NCBI GenBank assembly: GCA_017542725.1
Contig: JAFXWR010000009.1
Span: 1-8,784, forward strand
Reading direction: 5' to 3'
Length of the DNA stretch: 8,784 nt
Origin: Lachnospiraceae bacterium
Lineage (GTDB): Bacteria > Bacillota_A > Clostridia > Lachnospirales > Lachnospiraceae
Shown: piece by piece, positions 1 through 6,548 of the stretch
How positions within the stretch are numbered: the stretch's first letter is position 1
Layout: every line of letters begins with the position of its first letter
The notes under the pieces: model-generated
The model's database searches: none
The model's input: only the letters and a program-made list of their open reading frames with translations
What the model was told of the DNA's origin: nothing
Made by a program: the position numbers and the translations under genes

Positions 1-99
1 ATCATACACAGTAGGTCCGCAGACATACATTCTCACCTTCATCGGTTCTATTGTCTCAAATTCTTCTTTTCTCTTTGTCAATGAATTGTAAATCTTCAT
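1..99 (-). CDS. cysS: Cysteinyl-tRNA synthetase, N-terminal fragment (runs off the window)
   Basis: CysRS charges tRNA-Cys with cysteine in the cytoplasm. Only the first 33 codons are present. The translation begins [14 protein letters not shown] and reaches [10 protein letters not shown] at residues 24-33. That CGPTVYD block is the hallmark N-terminus of class I CysRS: its Cys is a ligand of the active-site zinc, and the HIGH-type ATP motif normally follows within a few residues, just outside the window. The start is ATG at 97-99. An AAAGGA ribosome-binding site lies five bases upstream (105-110), and an in-frame TAA upstream excludes a much longer N-terminus. The gene lies 45 bases downstream of ispF on the same strand. 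Linkage of ispF and cysS is common in Firmicutes, which supports both calls. No T-box leader can fit in the 45-base gap. Confidence 0.93.
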   Translation of the reverse strand, partial: MKIYNSLTKRKEEFETIEPMKVRMYVCGPTVYD

Positions 100-144
100 A
101 TAAATCCTTTCAGGCTCTGCAAGTATTTGCCTTTCTTAATTGCT

Positions 145-648
145 TTATAACTCTACAAGGGTAACTGCTCGTGCAGCTATTCCCTCTCCCCTACCTGTGA
201 ATCCCAGACCTTCTTCTGTTGTTGCTTTAATATTAACTTGATTAATGCTTAAAGAAAGTGCATCTGCAATATTTTTTCTCATCTCATCTATATAATCTCT
301 TAGTTTTGGTTTTTGGCAAATTATCGTTGCATCAATATTGCAAATCTTAAAATCTACTTTATCATCACGACTTATACTTATTGCTTCTTTTTCTATAAGA
401 GATTTTACTTCATTTAGCAGCTTAATAGAACTTATTCCTTTATATATTTCATCAGTGTCTGGAAAATGCTTTCCAATATCTCCAAGTGCCATAGCACCAA
501 GTAATGCATCCATAATGGCATGGATTAGGACATCTGCATCACTATGACCAAGTAAACCTTTTTCATAAACAATCTTAACACCACCGAGAATCAAATCTCT
601 TCCTTCAACTAACTTATGGACATAATATCCTTCGCCAATTCTATACAT
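145..648 (-). CDS. ispF: 2-C-methyl-D-erythritol 2,4-cyclodiphosphate synthase (MEP isoprenoid pathway), with an altered metal-ligand position
   Basis: IspF cyclises CDP-methylerythritol 2-phosphate to methylerythritol cyclodiphosphate with release of CMP, in the cytosolic MEP route to isoprenoids. The 167-residue protein matches the family along its length: LILGGVKI (19-26), [12 protein letters not shown] (29-40), DALLGA (47-52), [12 protein letters not shown] (55-66), NIDATII (104-110), [18 protein letters not shown] (141-158). Two family metal ligands are visible, His11 and His43. The third is normally the Asp of the N-terminal GxGxDVH motif; here the motif reads GEGYYVH, so Tyr9 stands in its place. 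The protein is slightly longer than usual because of extra residues around 88-99. Start: ATG at 648 with AAGGG five bases upstream, eight bases after the stop of the DUF2156 gene. The family call is firm; whether the enzyme is active is uncertain. Confidence 0.95.
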   Translation of the reverse strand: MYRIGEGYYVHKLVEGRDLILGGVKIVYEKGLLGHSDADVLIHAIMDALLGAMALGDIGKHFPDTDEIYKGISSIKLLNEVKSLIEKEAISISRDDKVDFKICNIDATIICQKPKLRDYIDEMRKNIADALSLSINQVNIKATTEEGLGFTGRGEGIAARAVTLVEL

Positions 649-656
649 ACATTCCC

Positions 657-1550
657 TTATTCACAACGTTTACTAGTAACTTTTATATAATGCTTATTTA
701 ATATAGTGCAAGGATGATACTGAAGTTTAGAACTCTCAAGTCCCTTATCACCTGCATTCTCTTCACGATTTATATATTTCATGTCAGAACCAAATCTTTT
801 TGCAAACTCATTCATAATCATAGGGTATGAACCTCTTTTTGTCTTATCAGCCTTCTCAATATGTGAAAATAAAGTATGATTTACTTTCTCTCCCATGCTA
901 AAAGCACAAATCTTACCATCAACTCTAAGTAGGAGCCCAAAAAACTTATACTTATCATTATTATCAAGTACTTCTAAAACTTTCTTTAATTCTTCTTCAA
1001 ATATTATAGACTCTTTTGATTCAGTTTTAGAAAATTCAATCACAAATTCTTTAACTTCTTTAATATTTTGATCACTAATTTCCTCATATGAATAATTTGG
1101 AAATGTTTTCTTAAAATAGTTAATATGATTTTTTTGTCCGTGATATTTTCTACCACTCAGATTTATCAGATCCTGCGCCTCATATATATAGTCCGCCCAC
1201 TCTGGCAATATCTTCTTTTCAACTTCAAATTTTTTTTCTACGCAGGCTAGGTCTCTTTCAGTAGCGGCTACAAATTGCAATGGAATATTAAGTTCACTGC
1301 AATGCTGACAAATTAGGCATAGTGCATGACTAACCGACTCACCAATTGGGACTGTAAAACTCTCCCCATATTCTAAAAAATTAACTGCAAATAACAATGT
1401 CTTATCAACAATAGCATATCGAGTGTTGAAAAAATCAGCCCACATTACAGAGCCACCTATTGTATTGTCGCAATTATTACTCCTTGTGTATTTGAAATAT
1501 GGTCTAATAATTTCTATATCATCCATTGTAAGTTTTTTAAAATTAATCAT
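657..1550 (-). CDS. DUF2156 family protein (related to the phosphatidylglycerol lysyltransferase catalytic domain)
   Basis: A 297-residue soluble protein of the DUF2156 family, which shares the double-GNAT fold of the catalytic domain of MprF, the enzyme that moves an amino acid from aminoacyl-tRNA to phosphatidylglycerol. Recognisable blocks are the N-terminal segment with [10 protein letters not shown] (32-41), the central [19 protein letters not shown] (120-138) followed by NHINYF, the core [20 protein letters not shown] (216-235, Fe-mT-H-like region), and the C-terminal [15 protein letters not shown] then YHP (261-280). There are no membrane helices, so it lacks the flippase half of MprF. 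Substrate unknown; lone DUF2156 proteins of this size are common in Clostridia. The ATG at 1550 directly abuts the TAA of the upstream GNAT gene (TAAATG), with AGAGG (1556-1560) inside that gene's 3' end. Translational coupling is therefore likely. Confidence 0.85.
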   Translation of the reverse strand: MINFKKLTMDDIEIIRPYFKYTRSNNCDNTIGGSVMWADFFNTRYAIVDKTLLFAVNFLEYGESFTVPIGESVSHALCLICQHCSELNIPLQFVAATERDLACVEKKFEVEKKILPEWADYIYEAQDLINLSGRKYHGQKNHINYFKKTFPNYSYEEISDQNIKEVKEFVIEFSKTESKESIIFEEELKKVLEVLDNNDKYKFFGLLLRVDGKICAFSMGEKVNHTLFSHIEKADKTKRGSYPMIMNEFAKRFGSDMKYINREENAGDKGLESSKLQYHPCTILNKHYIKVTSKRCE

Positions 1551-2183
1551 TTATACCTCTTGGCACACATATATTTTTTTTCTCTTAAAGAAGTCTATAC
1601 TATAATTATCTGCATTATCCAATATTTTAAACATAACATTCTTATTTTTCAAATCTTCAATATATTCTTCAGTTTCCATATTCAAAAAATATTCTTCATT
1701 TTTCATAAGTTTTAAATACTCTTCATTTTTATCTGGATAAACATCATAACTCTTATCCGAAAACTTATCTAATGTAAATTTTGTTACAACATCAAAACCA
1801 TATTTCTTATATATGCTTTCATATATATCACTATCTGGTACAAGATAGCAAAACGGCTCTTTTAAGTAATTTAGATATTCAATAGCCTTATCAAAGCATA
1901 GTTTCATTAAGCCTCTATTTCTGCAATTTTCTTTTGTGGCAATAGCAACTAAATAATGCACATTTCTCAACTCTCCGCATACATTATATAAATATGGGTT
2001 CAAGTGTATCATTGATACTATCTCATCAGAATCTTTAACTACAACTATCTCATTTCGCTTAATGATAGTGTCATAATAGTAGTCTATAAAGCTATTTTTT
2101 CCTTCATCAAAACAACTTTCGTAAAGACTACGGGTCTTAAGTTTATTCTCTATGTCGTTCTTTAATAGTAACTCTACTTGCAA
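1551..2183 (-). CDS. GNAT-family N-acetyltransferase with a C-terminal tandem nonapeptide repeat
   Basis: A 210-residue protein with a GNAT acetyl-CoA-binding core. Strand beta4 and the P-loop are seen as YLVAIATKENCRNRGLMKL (77-95), with Arg88-x-x-Gly91 in the (Q/R)xxGx(G/A)-type pyrophosphate-binding position. FCYLVPDSDIYESIYKKYGF (111-130) is the motif B region, where the YESIYKKYGF segment is typical of acceptor-proximal GNAT tails. Acceptor substrate unknown. Residues 153-179 are three 9-residue units sharing the pattern (N/T)EEY-hydrophobic-x-x-(M/L)-(K/E). The start is inferred as TTG at 2183: no ATG occurs before residue 58, and an in-frame TGA lies just upstream. GGAAG (2188-2192) is a weak, close ribosome-binding site. 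The gene overlaps the 3' end of yqeY by ten bases, so translation probably depends on coupling. The gene is very AT-rich. Confidence 0.82.
   Translation of the reverse strand: MQVELLLKNDIENKLKTRSLYESCFDEGKNSFIDYYYDTIIKRNEIVVVKDSDEIVSMIHLNPYLYNVCGELRNVHYLVAIATKENCRNRGLMKLCFDKAIEYLNYLKEPFCYLVPDSDIYESIYKKYGFDVVTKFTLDKFSDKSYDVYPDKNEEYLKLMKNEEYFLNMETEEYIEDLKNKNVMFKILDNADNYSIDFFKRKKIYVCQEV
1647..1727 (-). repeat. Degenerate 27-bp tandem repeat, three units, in frame within the GNAT gene
   Basis: Three adjacent 27-base units encode the nonapeptides starting N153, N162 and T171, each beginning with (N/T)EEY. By eye, units 1 and 2 match at 19 of 27 bases, and so do units 2 and 3. The units keep the reading frame exactly. 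The repeat is acidic and aromatic and would form an amphipathic helix. It suggests an old in-frame duplication, although low-complexity AT-rich coding sequence could give partial similarity. Confidence 0.6.
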
Positions 2184-2617
2184 AGTTCTTCCACTATCTC
2201 ATTTATGAGTTTACCATCAGCCTTGCCTTTTAACTCAGGCATGATATTTTTCATTATGAGCCCCTTATTTTTGCCAGCAACCACATCAGCAAACTTATCA
2301 TTTATAAGCGATAAGATTTCTTCTTTACTCATAAGTTTTGGTGCATATGCCTCTACATAGGCATATCTATTTTTAAATTCAGTAAGTAAATCAGTCCTGT
2401 CAGCAGGGCAAGAATCAATTTGCTCCTTTATGGTTTTTAATTCCTTCAATACAACCTGCGTTACAATATCATCAGGTATATTGACTCTGTCACCACCTTT
2501 ATCAATTACGATTTTTTTAGCTGCATCAATAAGTGATGAGATTGCAAGCTTTTTTTCATTGTTTTTCTCTTTCATTGCTGATACTTGGTCAGCTCTTATT
2601 TTCTCTATTAACAACAT
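2174..2617 (-). CDS. yqeY: GatB/YqeY domain-containing protein
   Basis: A 147-residue, all-helical cytoplasmic protein that matches the YqeY family over its whole length, the usual size for the family. Key blocks are an N-terminal helix EKIRADQVSAMKEKN (5-19), IVTQVVLKELKTIKEQID (51-68), YAPKLMSKEEI (91-101), and the C-terminal NKGLIMKNIMPELKGKADGK (117-136) followed by LINEIVEEL. The family resembles the tail domain of the GatB amidotransferase subunit, which contacts tRNA, so a tRNA-related role is often proposed but is unproven for free-standing YqeY. The ATG at 2617 has a near-consensus AGGAGGA (2622-2628) four bases upstream, the strongest ribosome-binding site in this operon. The gene lies 24 bases after the TraX-family gene and overlaps the GNAT gene by ten bases. 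Confidence 0.93.
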   Translation of the reverse strand: MLLIEKIRADQVSAMKEKNNEKKLAISSLIDAAKKIVIDKGGDRVNIPDDIVTQVVLKELKTIKEQIDSCPADRTDLLTEFKNRYAYVEAYAPKLMSKEEILSLINDKFADVVAGKNKGLIMKNIMPELKGKADGKLINEIVEELCK

Positions 2618-2621
2618 AATG

Positions 2622-2628
2622 TCCTCCT
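2622..2628 (-). promoter_or_regulatory. Strong Shine-Dalgarno site of yqeY
   Basis: On the minus strand this reads AGGAGGA and lies four bases before the yqeY ATG. It is the best match to the anti-Shine-Dalgarno sequence in the downstream block and sits in the 24-base gap after the TraX-family gene, so yqeY can be initiated independently of upstream translation. Confidence 0.85.
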
Positions 2629-2641
2629 AAAAAATTTATAT

Positions 2642-3430
2642 TTAATTATTCCAATAAGTTAAAAACAAAATTCCATATAATACAAACATATGTAACGGAT
2701 AAAATAAATAGTGGAATCTTTTCAAATCAAGATAACCCTTTTGACCATCATAGAAATATATAAAGTACACTGATACCATTCCAAACCCATAATACCTCTG
2801 CATTGTCATCATAAATGTAATTATAAGTGCGATTAAGCATTTTACATTGAGATCATGCCTAAACATATAGAACACATAAATAAGAAGTATGCCTTCTAGC
2901 CAATAGTCAGTTTTTAAAAAATAACATACTACTACTGCGACACCTGCTGGAATTACAGTTAAAAACTCTGACAGTGAATTTAATGCTTTCACTCCAATCA
3001 ACATCAATAATCCAATAAAGTATGTAAACAATACATTTTGAAGCATTAGACAGTCATATGAAAAGCATTTATTAAAAATTATTAAGTCAAAAGGTACTTC
3101 CGATATAAATGCCAATAATAAAATCCTTAACAAATATCTGAATATGTTTCCCGTTTTTCTAAAGCCTTCGACTATAAGAAAGGAATAAATAGGAAATGCA
3201 ATTCTACCAAACATCCTAAGTATTTTGCACAGTATGACCCATGGTCTTGCCTCAGGAAGCGAGATTGCGTTTTCATACAATGCCATATCATAACCATAGA
3301 GTTTTCCATTTTGTATCAGTACAAACGCAATATGATCCAAAAGCATAGAGAACATAGCAATAATTGTCAAGGCATTGTGCGAAAAACCGATTTCTCTTTT
3401 TTTGCTTTCAAGCCATCTTAATATGTTCAA
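2642..3430 (-). CDS. TraX-family polytopic membrane protein (putative acyltransferase-like)
   Basis: A 262-residue integral membrane protein with about eight hydrophobic segments (roughly 18-38, 66-90, 99-117, 131-149, 155-172, 176-190, 196-212, 240-258). TraX-family signatures are MLLDHIAFVL (29-38, with Asp32-His33), FGRIAFPIYSFLIVEGF (74-90), SEVPFD (110-115), QN (131-132) and YPLHMFVLYG (244-253). Plasmid F TraX acetylates pilin, and the family is related to membrane acyltransferases. Chromosomal copies in Firmicutes are widespread with unknown substrates, and nothing here indicates conjugation. The start is TTG at 3430, with GGAG (3439-3442) eight bases upstream inside the end of metG. 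The next Met (residue 26) would delete part of the first hydrophobic segment. It begins two bases after the metG stop, which points to coupled translation. Confidence 0.88.
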   Translation of the reverse strand: MNILRWLESKKREIGFSHNALTIIAMFSMLLDHIAFVLIQNGKLYGYDMALYENAISLPEARPWVILCKILRMFGRIAFPIYSFLIVEGFRKTGNIFRYLLRILLLAFISEVPFDLIIFNKCFSYDCLMLQNVLFTYFIGLLMLIGVKALNSLSEFLTVIPAGVAVVVCYFLKTDYWLEGILLIYVFYMFRHDLNVKCLIALIITFMMTMQRYYGFGMVSVYFIYFYDGQKGYLDLKRFHYLFYPLHMFVLYGILFLTYWNN

Positions 3431-3432
3431 GG

Positions 3433-5004
3433 TTACTGCTCCATCTTAGCTTCTACATCTTTTAATTCAAGTCTCACAAACAAATTTTCTTTATCCTTTG
3501 TAACTACTGTACCATTCGCTATACTAAAGTCTTTTATATTATTTAAACTGATTTCTTTTATTGAAAACATTTTTAAAATTTTGTCAGAGCTATCTGGCAT
3601 AAAACTATATATCAATTTTGCACCCTTACAAATATTTACCGACAAATTATATAGTACAGTCTTTAATCTATCTGATTTAGATTCATCTTTGGCAAGCGCC
3701 CAAGGTTCTGTCTCATCTATATATTTATTGCATCTTCTAAATATGTCAAAGGCGTAGTCAATAGCATCTTGAATTTTCAGATTCCCCATTGCATTAAAAG
3801 TCTTGTCAATACTATCATTTACTACATCATACAAATCTTTATCTATGTCTTCTTTTGCATTTTTATCTTCAAGTATTCCGTCATGATATTTGTTTATCAT
3901 TGCAATAGTTCTGCTAACTAAATTTCCCAAGACATTTGCAAGATCCGTATTGTATCTCTCTGTCACAAGTTTTATACTAACTACTCCATCATTGTCATAT
4001 GGCATCTCATGCAACAAATAAAACCTCACACCATCAACTCCAAAAATCTCGCAAAGTTTATCTGGATATAGCACATTCCCTCTCGATTTTGACATCTTTG
4101 TTCCATCATCTGTTTCTTCACTTGCCGCCAAAAGCCAAGGATGTCCAAATACTTTCTTAGGAAGTGGCAAATCAAGAGACATAAGGAAAATTGGCCAATA
4201 TATAGTATGGAATCTAACTATATCTTTCCCTATGACATGTAAATCAGCAGGCCAATACTTTTTAAACTTTTCTGACTGCGCCTCTGTGTCATAACCTATA
4301 CCACTTATATAATTACTAAGTGCATCTAACCAGACATACACTACATGCTTATCATCAAAAGTTACAGGTATGCCCCATGTAAAAGAAGTTCTTGATACAC
4401 ATAGGTCTTTAAGTCCAGGAAGTAAAAAATTATTTAGCATCTCATTTTTTCTGCTTTCTGGAACTATAAAATCATTATTTTTTATATAATCTATAAGTTT
4501 ATCTGCATACTTAGACATCTTAAAGAAGTATGCCTCTTCTTTTGCTTTATACACTTCTCTGCCACAGTCAGGACACTTACCATCTACTAACTGCGAGTCA
4601 GTAAAAAATGATTCACAAGGAGTGCAGTACCAACCTTCATACTCACCTTTATAAATATCACCCTGCTTATACATCTTTTCAAATATATGTTGAATAGTTT
4701 TCACATGGTCTTCATCAGTTGTTCTTATGAATCTATCGTAACTAACTTTCAATAAATCATATATTCTCTTAACATCAGAAGCAATATTATCCACAAACTC
4801 CTTTGGAGTCACGCCAGCATCTTTTGCTTTCTTTTCAATTTTTTCTCCATGTTCATCAGTACCAGTCAAATAGAAAACATCAAATCCTTGCTCTCTTTTA
4901 AATCTAGCAATGCTATCCGCCAAAACAACATCATAGACATTTCCTATATGAGGTTTACCAGAAGTGTAAACTATGGCAGTTGTAATGTAAAACTTGTCAC
5001 CCAT
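3433..5004 (-). CDS. metG: Methionyl-tRNA synthetase, short form without the C-terminal tRNA-binding domain
   Basis: MetRS attaches methionine to initiator and elongator tRNA-Met. Class I signatures are clear: KPHIGN (17-22, HIGH motif), LTGTDEHGEKI (46-56), a zinc knuckle with Cys127/Cys130 and Cys144/Cys147, the methionine-pocket region YVWLDALSNY (223-232), HVIGKDIVRFH (256-266), and KMSKS (303-307). The anticodon-binding helical domain follows (about 350-480), with ETEPWALAKD at 431-440. The protein stops at 523 residues, just after the LFVRLE segment. Many clostridial MetRS continue for over 100 residues with an EMAP/Trbp111-like domain; here the next gene starts two bases later. The stretch between GHPW and KMSKS (residues 291-302) is longer than in most relatives. 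The ATG at 5004 has AAGGGAG (5017-5023) at a rather long 12-base spacing. No T-box or S-box leader fits between it and the upstream hairpin. Confidence 0.97.
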   Translation of the reverse strand: MGDKFYITTAIVYTSGKPHIGNVYDVVLADSIARFKREQGFDVFYLTGTDEHGEKIEKKAKDAGVTPKEFVDNIASDVKRIYDLLKVSYDRFIRTTDEDHVKTIQHIFEKMYKQGDIYKGEYEGWYCTPCESFFTDSQLVDGKCPDCGREVYKAKEEAYFFKMSKYADKLIDYIKNNDFIVPESRKNEMLNNFLLPGLKDLCVSRTSFTWGIPVTFDDKHVVYVWLDALSNYISGIGYDTEAQSEKFKKYWPADLHVIGKDIVRFHTIYWPIFLMSLDLPLPKKVFGHPWLLAASEETDDGTKMSKSRGNVLYPDKLCEIFGVDGVRFYLLHEMPYDNDGVVSIKLVTERYNTDLANVLGNLVSRTIAMINKYHDGILEDKNAKEDIDKDLYDVVNDSIDKTFNAMGNLKIQDAIDYAFDIFRRCNKYIDETEPWALAKDESKSDRLKTVLYNLSVNICKGAKLIYSFMPDSSDKILKMFSIKEISLNNIKDFSIANGTVVTKDKENLFVRLELKDVEAKMEQ

Positions 5005-5030
5005 AACAATTTTATTCTCCCTTAATAAAT

Positions 5031-5057
5031 AAAAGAGAACTTTTAGAGTTCTCTTTT
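5031..5057 (-). terminator. Intrinsic terminator after the lipoprotein gene (symmetrical hairpin)
   Basis: A perfect 10-bp inverted repeat (AAAAGAGAAC / GTTCTCTTTT, 5031-5040 with 5048-5057) has a 7-base loop. On the minus strand the 3' arm ends in TTTT and is followed by ATTTATT, giving a U-rich tail. It begins about 25 bases past the lipoprotein stop and ends 26 bases before the metG ATG. The stem is only moderately GC-rich (four G-C pairs), so some read-through into metG is likely. The opposite strand also has a T run, but no plus-strand gene ends here. Confidence 0.75.
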
Positions 5058-5081
5058 TAATATCATTTGTGATTTTATTAA

Positions 5082-5702
5082 CTATTTTCCGTGTACTTTT
5101 TTGTATACATCATAATCAACTGGCACGATATCACAGGATACTAATTGGAAGTTCTCTTGGAAAGTGGCTGTGATACAATACTCTATGTCATGCTGATCAA
5201 TCATTCCGGCAAGATCTTTTGCTAAATACTTGCCTTCATACTCATCACTATTATCTATAGATGTTGATAAGTCGACATATCGTACTGTCCCCTTTTTTGT
5301 CAGTTTAGAATCTGTGGCCCCTGGACCTGCATCAGCTATAACATCTGATTCTTCAATAACTAAGTCACAAAATAGTGATGCTTCATCAATTAAGCCGACC
5401 CCTTTAAGTGCTGCATCAAGATTATCAGCTGTCAACTCATCCATCTCATATAAAATCTTCTTGTACTGAGCAACTCCGTCTTGATCTCTTCCTGATGGAT
5501 AATAAACTGGTGCCAGATATACCGGAACAGCATTACTATCAGATCCCCTCTCTGGATGAACTCCTGGAGTTACTTTAACTGGATTTGGGTCAGCACCTAC
5601 TTCCATCCACTTATGCTTTCTCTTTTTAGCACAAGAAAAACATGAAAGTGCCAATGCCACTATTAATACCACATATAATATTCTTTTAACTTTATTAAAC
5701 AT
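5082..5702 (-). CDS. Small predicted lipoprotein, possible divergent GerMN-like domain
   Basis: A 206-residue exported protein of unknown function. It starts with a basic N-terminus (KVKR), a hydrophobic stretch (about 8-20) and a lipobox. Two cysteines could be lipidated: Cys21 (preceded by ALS, the better match) or Cys24 (preceded by CFS). A basic KKRKHK segment follows, then a Pro-rich linker (39-50). The folded part, about 58-200, contains LTADNLDAALKGVGLID (90-106) and GTVRYVDLSTSI (138-149), which loosely recalls the GerMN domain of germination and sporulation lipoproteins, but this is weak. Its G+C is clearly higher than in neighbouring aroD (29 of 60 in 5281-5340 by hand count). The ATG at 5702 has AGGAGA (5708-5713) five bases upstream. 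It lies 64 bases after aroD and is followed by the hairpin terminator. Confidence 0.78.
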   Translation of the reverse strand: MFNKVKRILYVVLIVALALSCFSCAKKRKHKWMEVGADPNPVKVTPGVHPERGSDSNAVPVYLAPVYYPSGRDQDGVAQYKKILYEMDELTADNLDAALKGVGLIDEASLFCDLVIEESDVIADAGPGATDSKLTKKGTVRYVDLSTSIDNSDEYEGKYLAKDLAGMIDQHDIEYCITATFQENFQLVSCDIVPVDYDVYKKVHGK

Positions 5703-5766
5703 CTTTATCTCCTAATTTCAAACTAACTTATCGAGCATAGCCCGAAAAAGCGTGCATTTAATTGTA

Positions 5767-6540
5767 TCAATTTTTGTCGATTTTTGCAAGCAATTTGCGA
5801 TATTTCACATATTTTTCACGATTTATTTGCCCTAATTCTGGGTCTATATCCTTATATGCACTTAAAAACACTATTTTTGTATTGGTAAATTCAGGCAATA
5901 CCCTTGAAAGAGCTCCTACAGTACCCATTGCTATAAATATTGCATCTTTTCGATTCTTTTTTAATAATTTATCACACTTTCTTGCTGCTAACATAAATGT
6001 AAATAAATCTTCCTTGGTGAATATCTTTATGGCAAATTTTACAATATTACCACTGGATTCCGCCATCTCTGAAAAAAGATTCATGTAGTCGTTTTCAAAG
6101 AAAATTCTATCAAAAATATGCATTGAAATAATAATTTTCTTCTTTTTCTTTTTAAACAATGAATCATAGTATATCTTATCAATCTTATAAAACTTATATT
6201 CCACATCTATATAATGCACTTTAGATTTCAAATATAATTCTTTAATATATGTGAAATATTTCTCCTTTGTAAGGTCAACCTTACCACCTTCACTCACAGT
6301 TCTTATTGTTGCTATAATTTTCTTATTAGTTATATTTGATCTTATATGATTAATGATTTTTATAATATCATTGATGGACATTCCAGCACACAATAAATAG
6401 TCAAGTCTCAACTCCATCATACATTTTCTCTCTTGATCTATCTGCGATACTTTTTTAACAATAGAACTCTTGTTATCCTCTAATATAGGATAGCAAAATA
6501 CAAAATTATCTTTTAATTTTATGCCACTACTTTTTTTCAT
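5767..6540 (-). CDS. aroD: Type I 3-dehydroquinate dehydratase (divergent)
   Basis: Type I DHQ dehydratase converts 3-dehydroquinate to 3-dehydroshikimate through a Schiff-base lysine in a TIM barrel. The 257 residues carry the family landmarks: ELRLDYL (43-49), ATIRTVSEGG (77-86, Arg80), IIISMHIF (136-143) with catalytic His141, VKFAIK (167-172) with the probable Schiff-base Lys168, IAMGTVGALSR (203-213) ending in Arg213, and GQI (238-240) with Gln239 in the substrate-binding lid. It is divergent: the usual HDF after the catalytic His is HIF, and a run of six lysines (130-135) precedes that strand. The gene is very AT-rich (11 of 60 G+C in 6121-6180, 10 of 60 in 6301-6360). It has no Shine-Dalgarno site, but a promoter lies directly upstream. 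No other shikimate gene is nearby, so a quinate-catabolic or backup role remains possible. Confidence 0.88.
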   Translation of the reverse strand: MKKSSGIKLKDNFVFCYPILEDNKSSIVKKVSQIDQERKCMMELRLDYLLCAGMSINDIIKIINHIRSNITNKKIIATIRTVSEGGKVDLTKEKYFTYIKELYLKSKVHYIDVEYKFYKIDKIYYDSLFKKKKKKIIISMHIFDRIFFENDYMNLFSEMAESSGNIVKFAIKIFTKEDLFTFMLAARKCDKLLKKNRKDAIFIAMGTVGALSRVLPEFTNTKIVFLSAYKDIDPELGQINREKYVKYRKLLAKIDKN

Positions 6541-6548
6541 ATTTAATA

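Noticed and set aside
100..144. Short inverted repeat (GCAA / TTGC) between ispF and cysS as a terminator
   Set aside because: The stem is only about four base pairs and no T-run follows, so it is not a convincing terminator.
338..547. Plus-strand open frame opposite ispF, and similar plus-strand frames opposite other genes (for example 1423-1605, 2430-2630, 5230-5469, 5762-6088, 7942-8166, 8338-8550)
   Set aside because: Each lies antisense to a well-supported minus-strand gene, shows no family motif, and is explained as a shadow frame.
2642..3430. TraX-family gene as evidence of a conjugative element
   Set aside because: No other transfer, relaxase or integrase gene is present, and chromosomal TraX-family proteins are common in Firmicutes.
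5720..5766. Small hairpin (CGGGC-TAT-GCTCG on the minus strand) between aroD and the lipoprotein gene as a terminator
   Set aside because: Five base pairs including one G-T, with the T-run before rather than after the stem in the direction of transcription.
5703..5790. Promoter for the lipoprotein gene built on TTGATA
   Set aside because: The TTGATA is a good -35 match, but no acceptable -10 lies 16-18 bases downstream; the nearest candidate is about 25 bases away.
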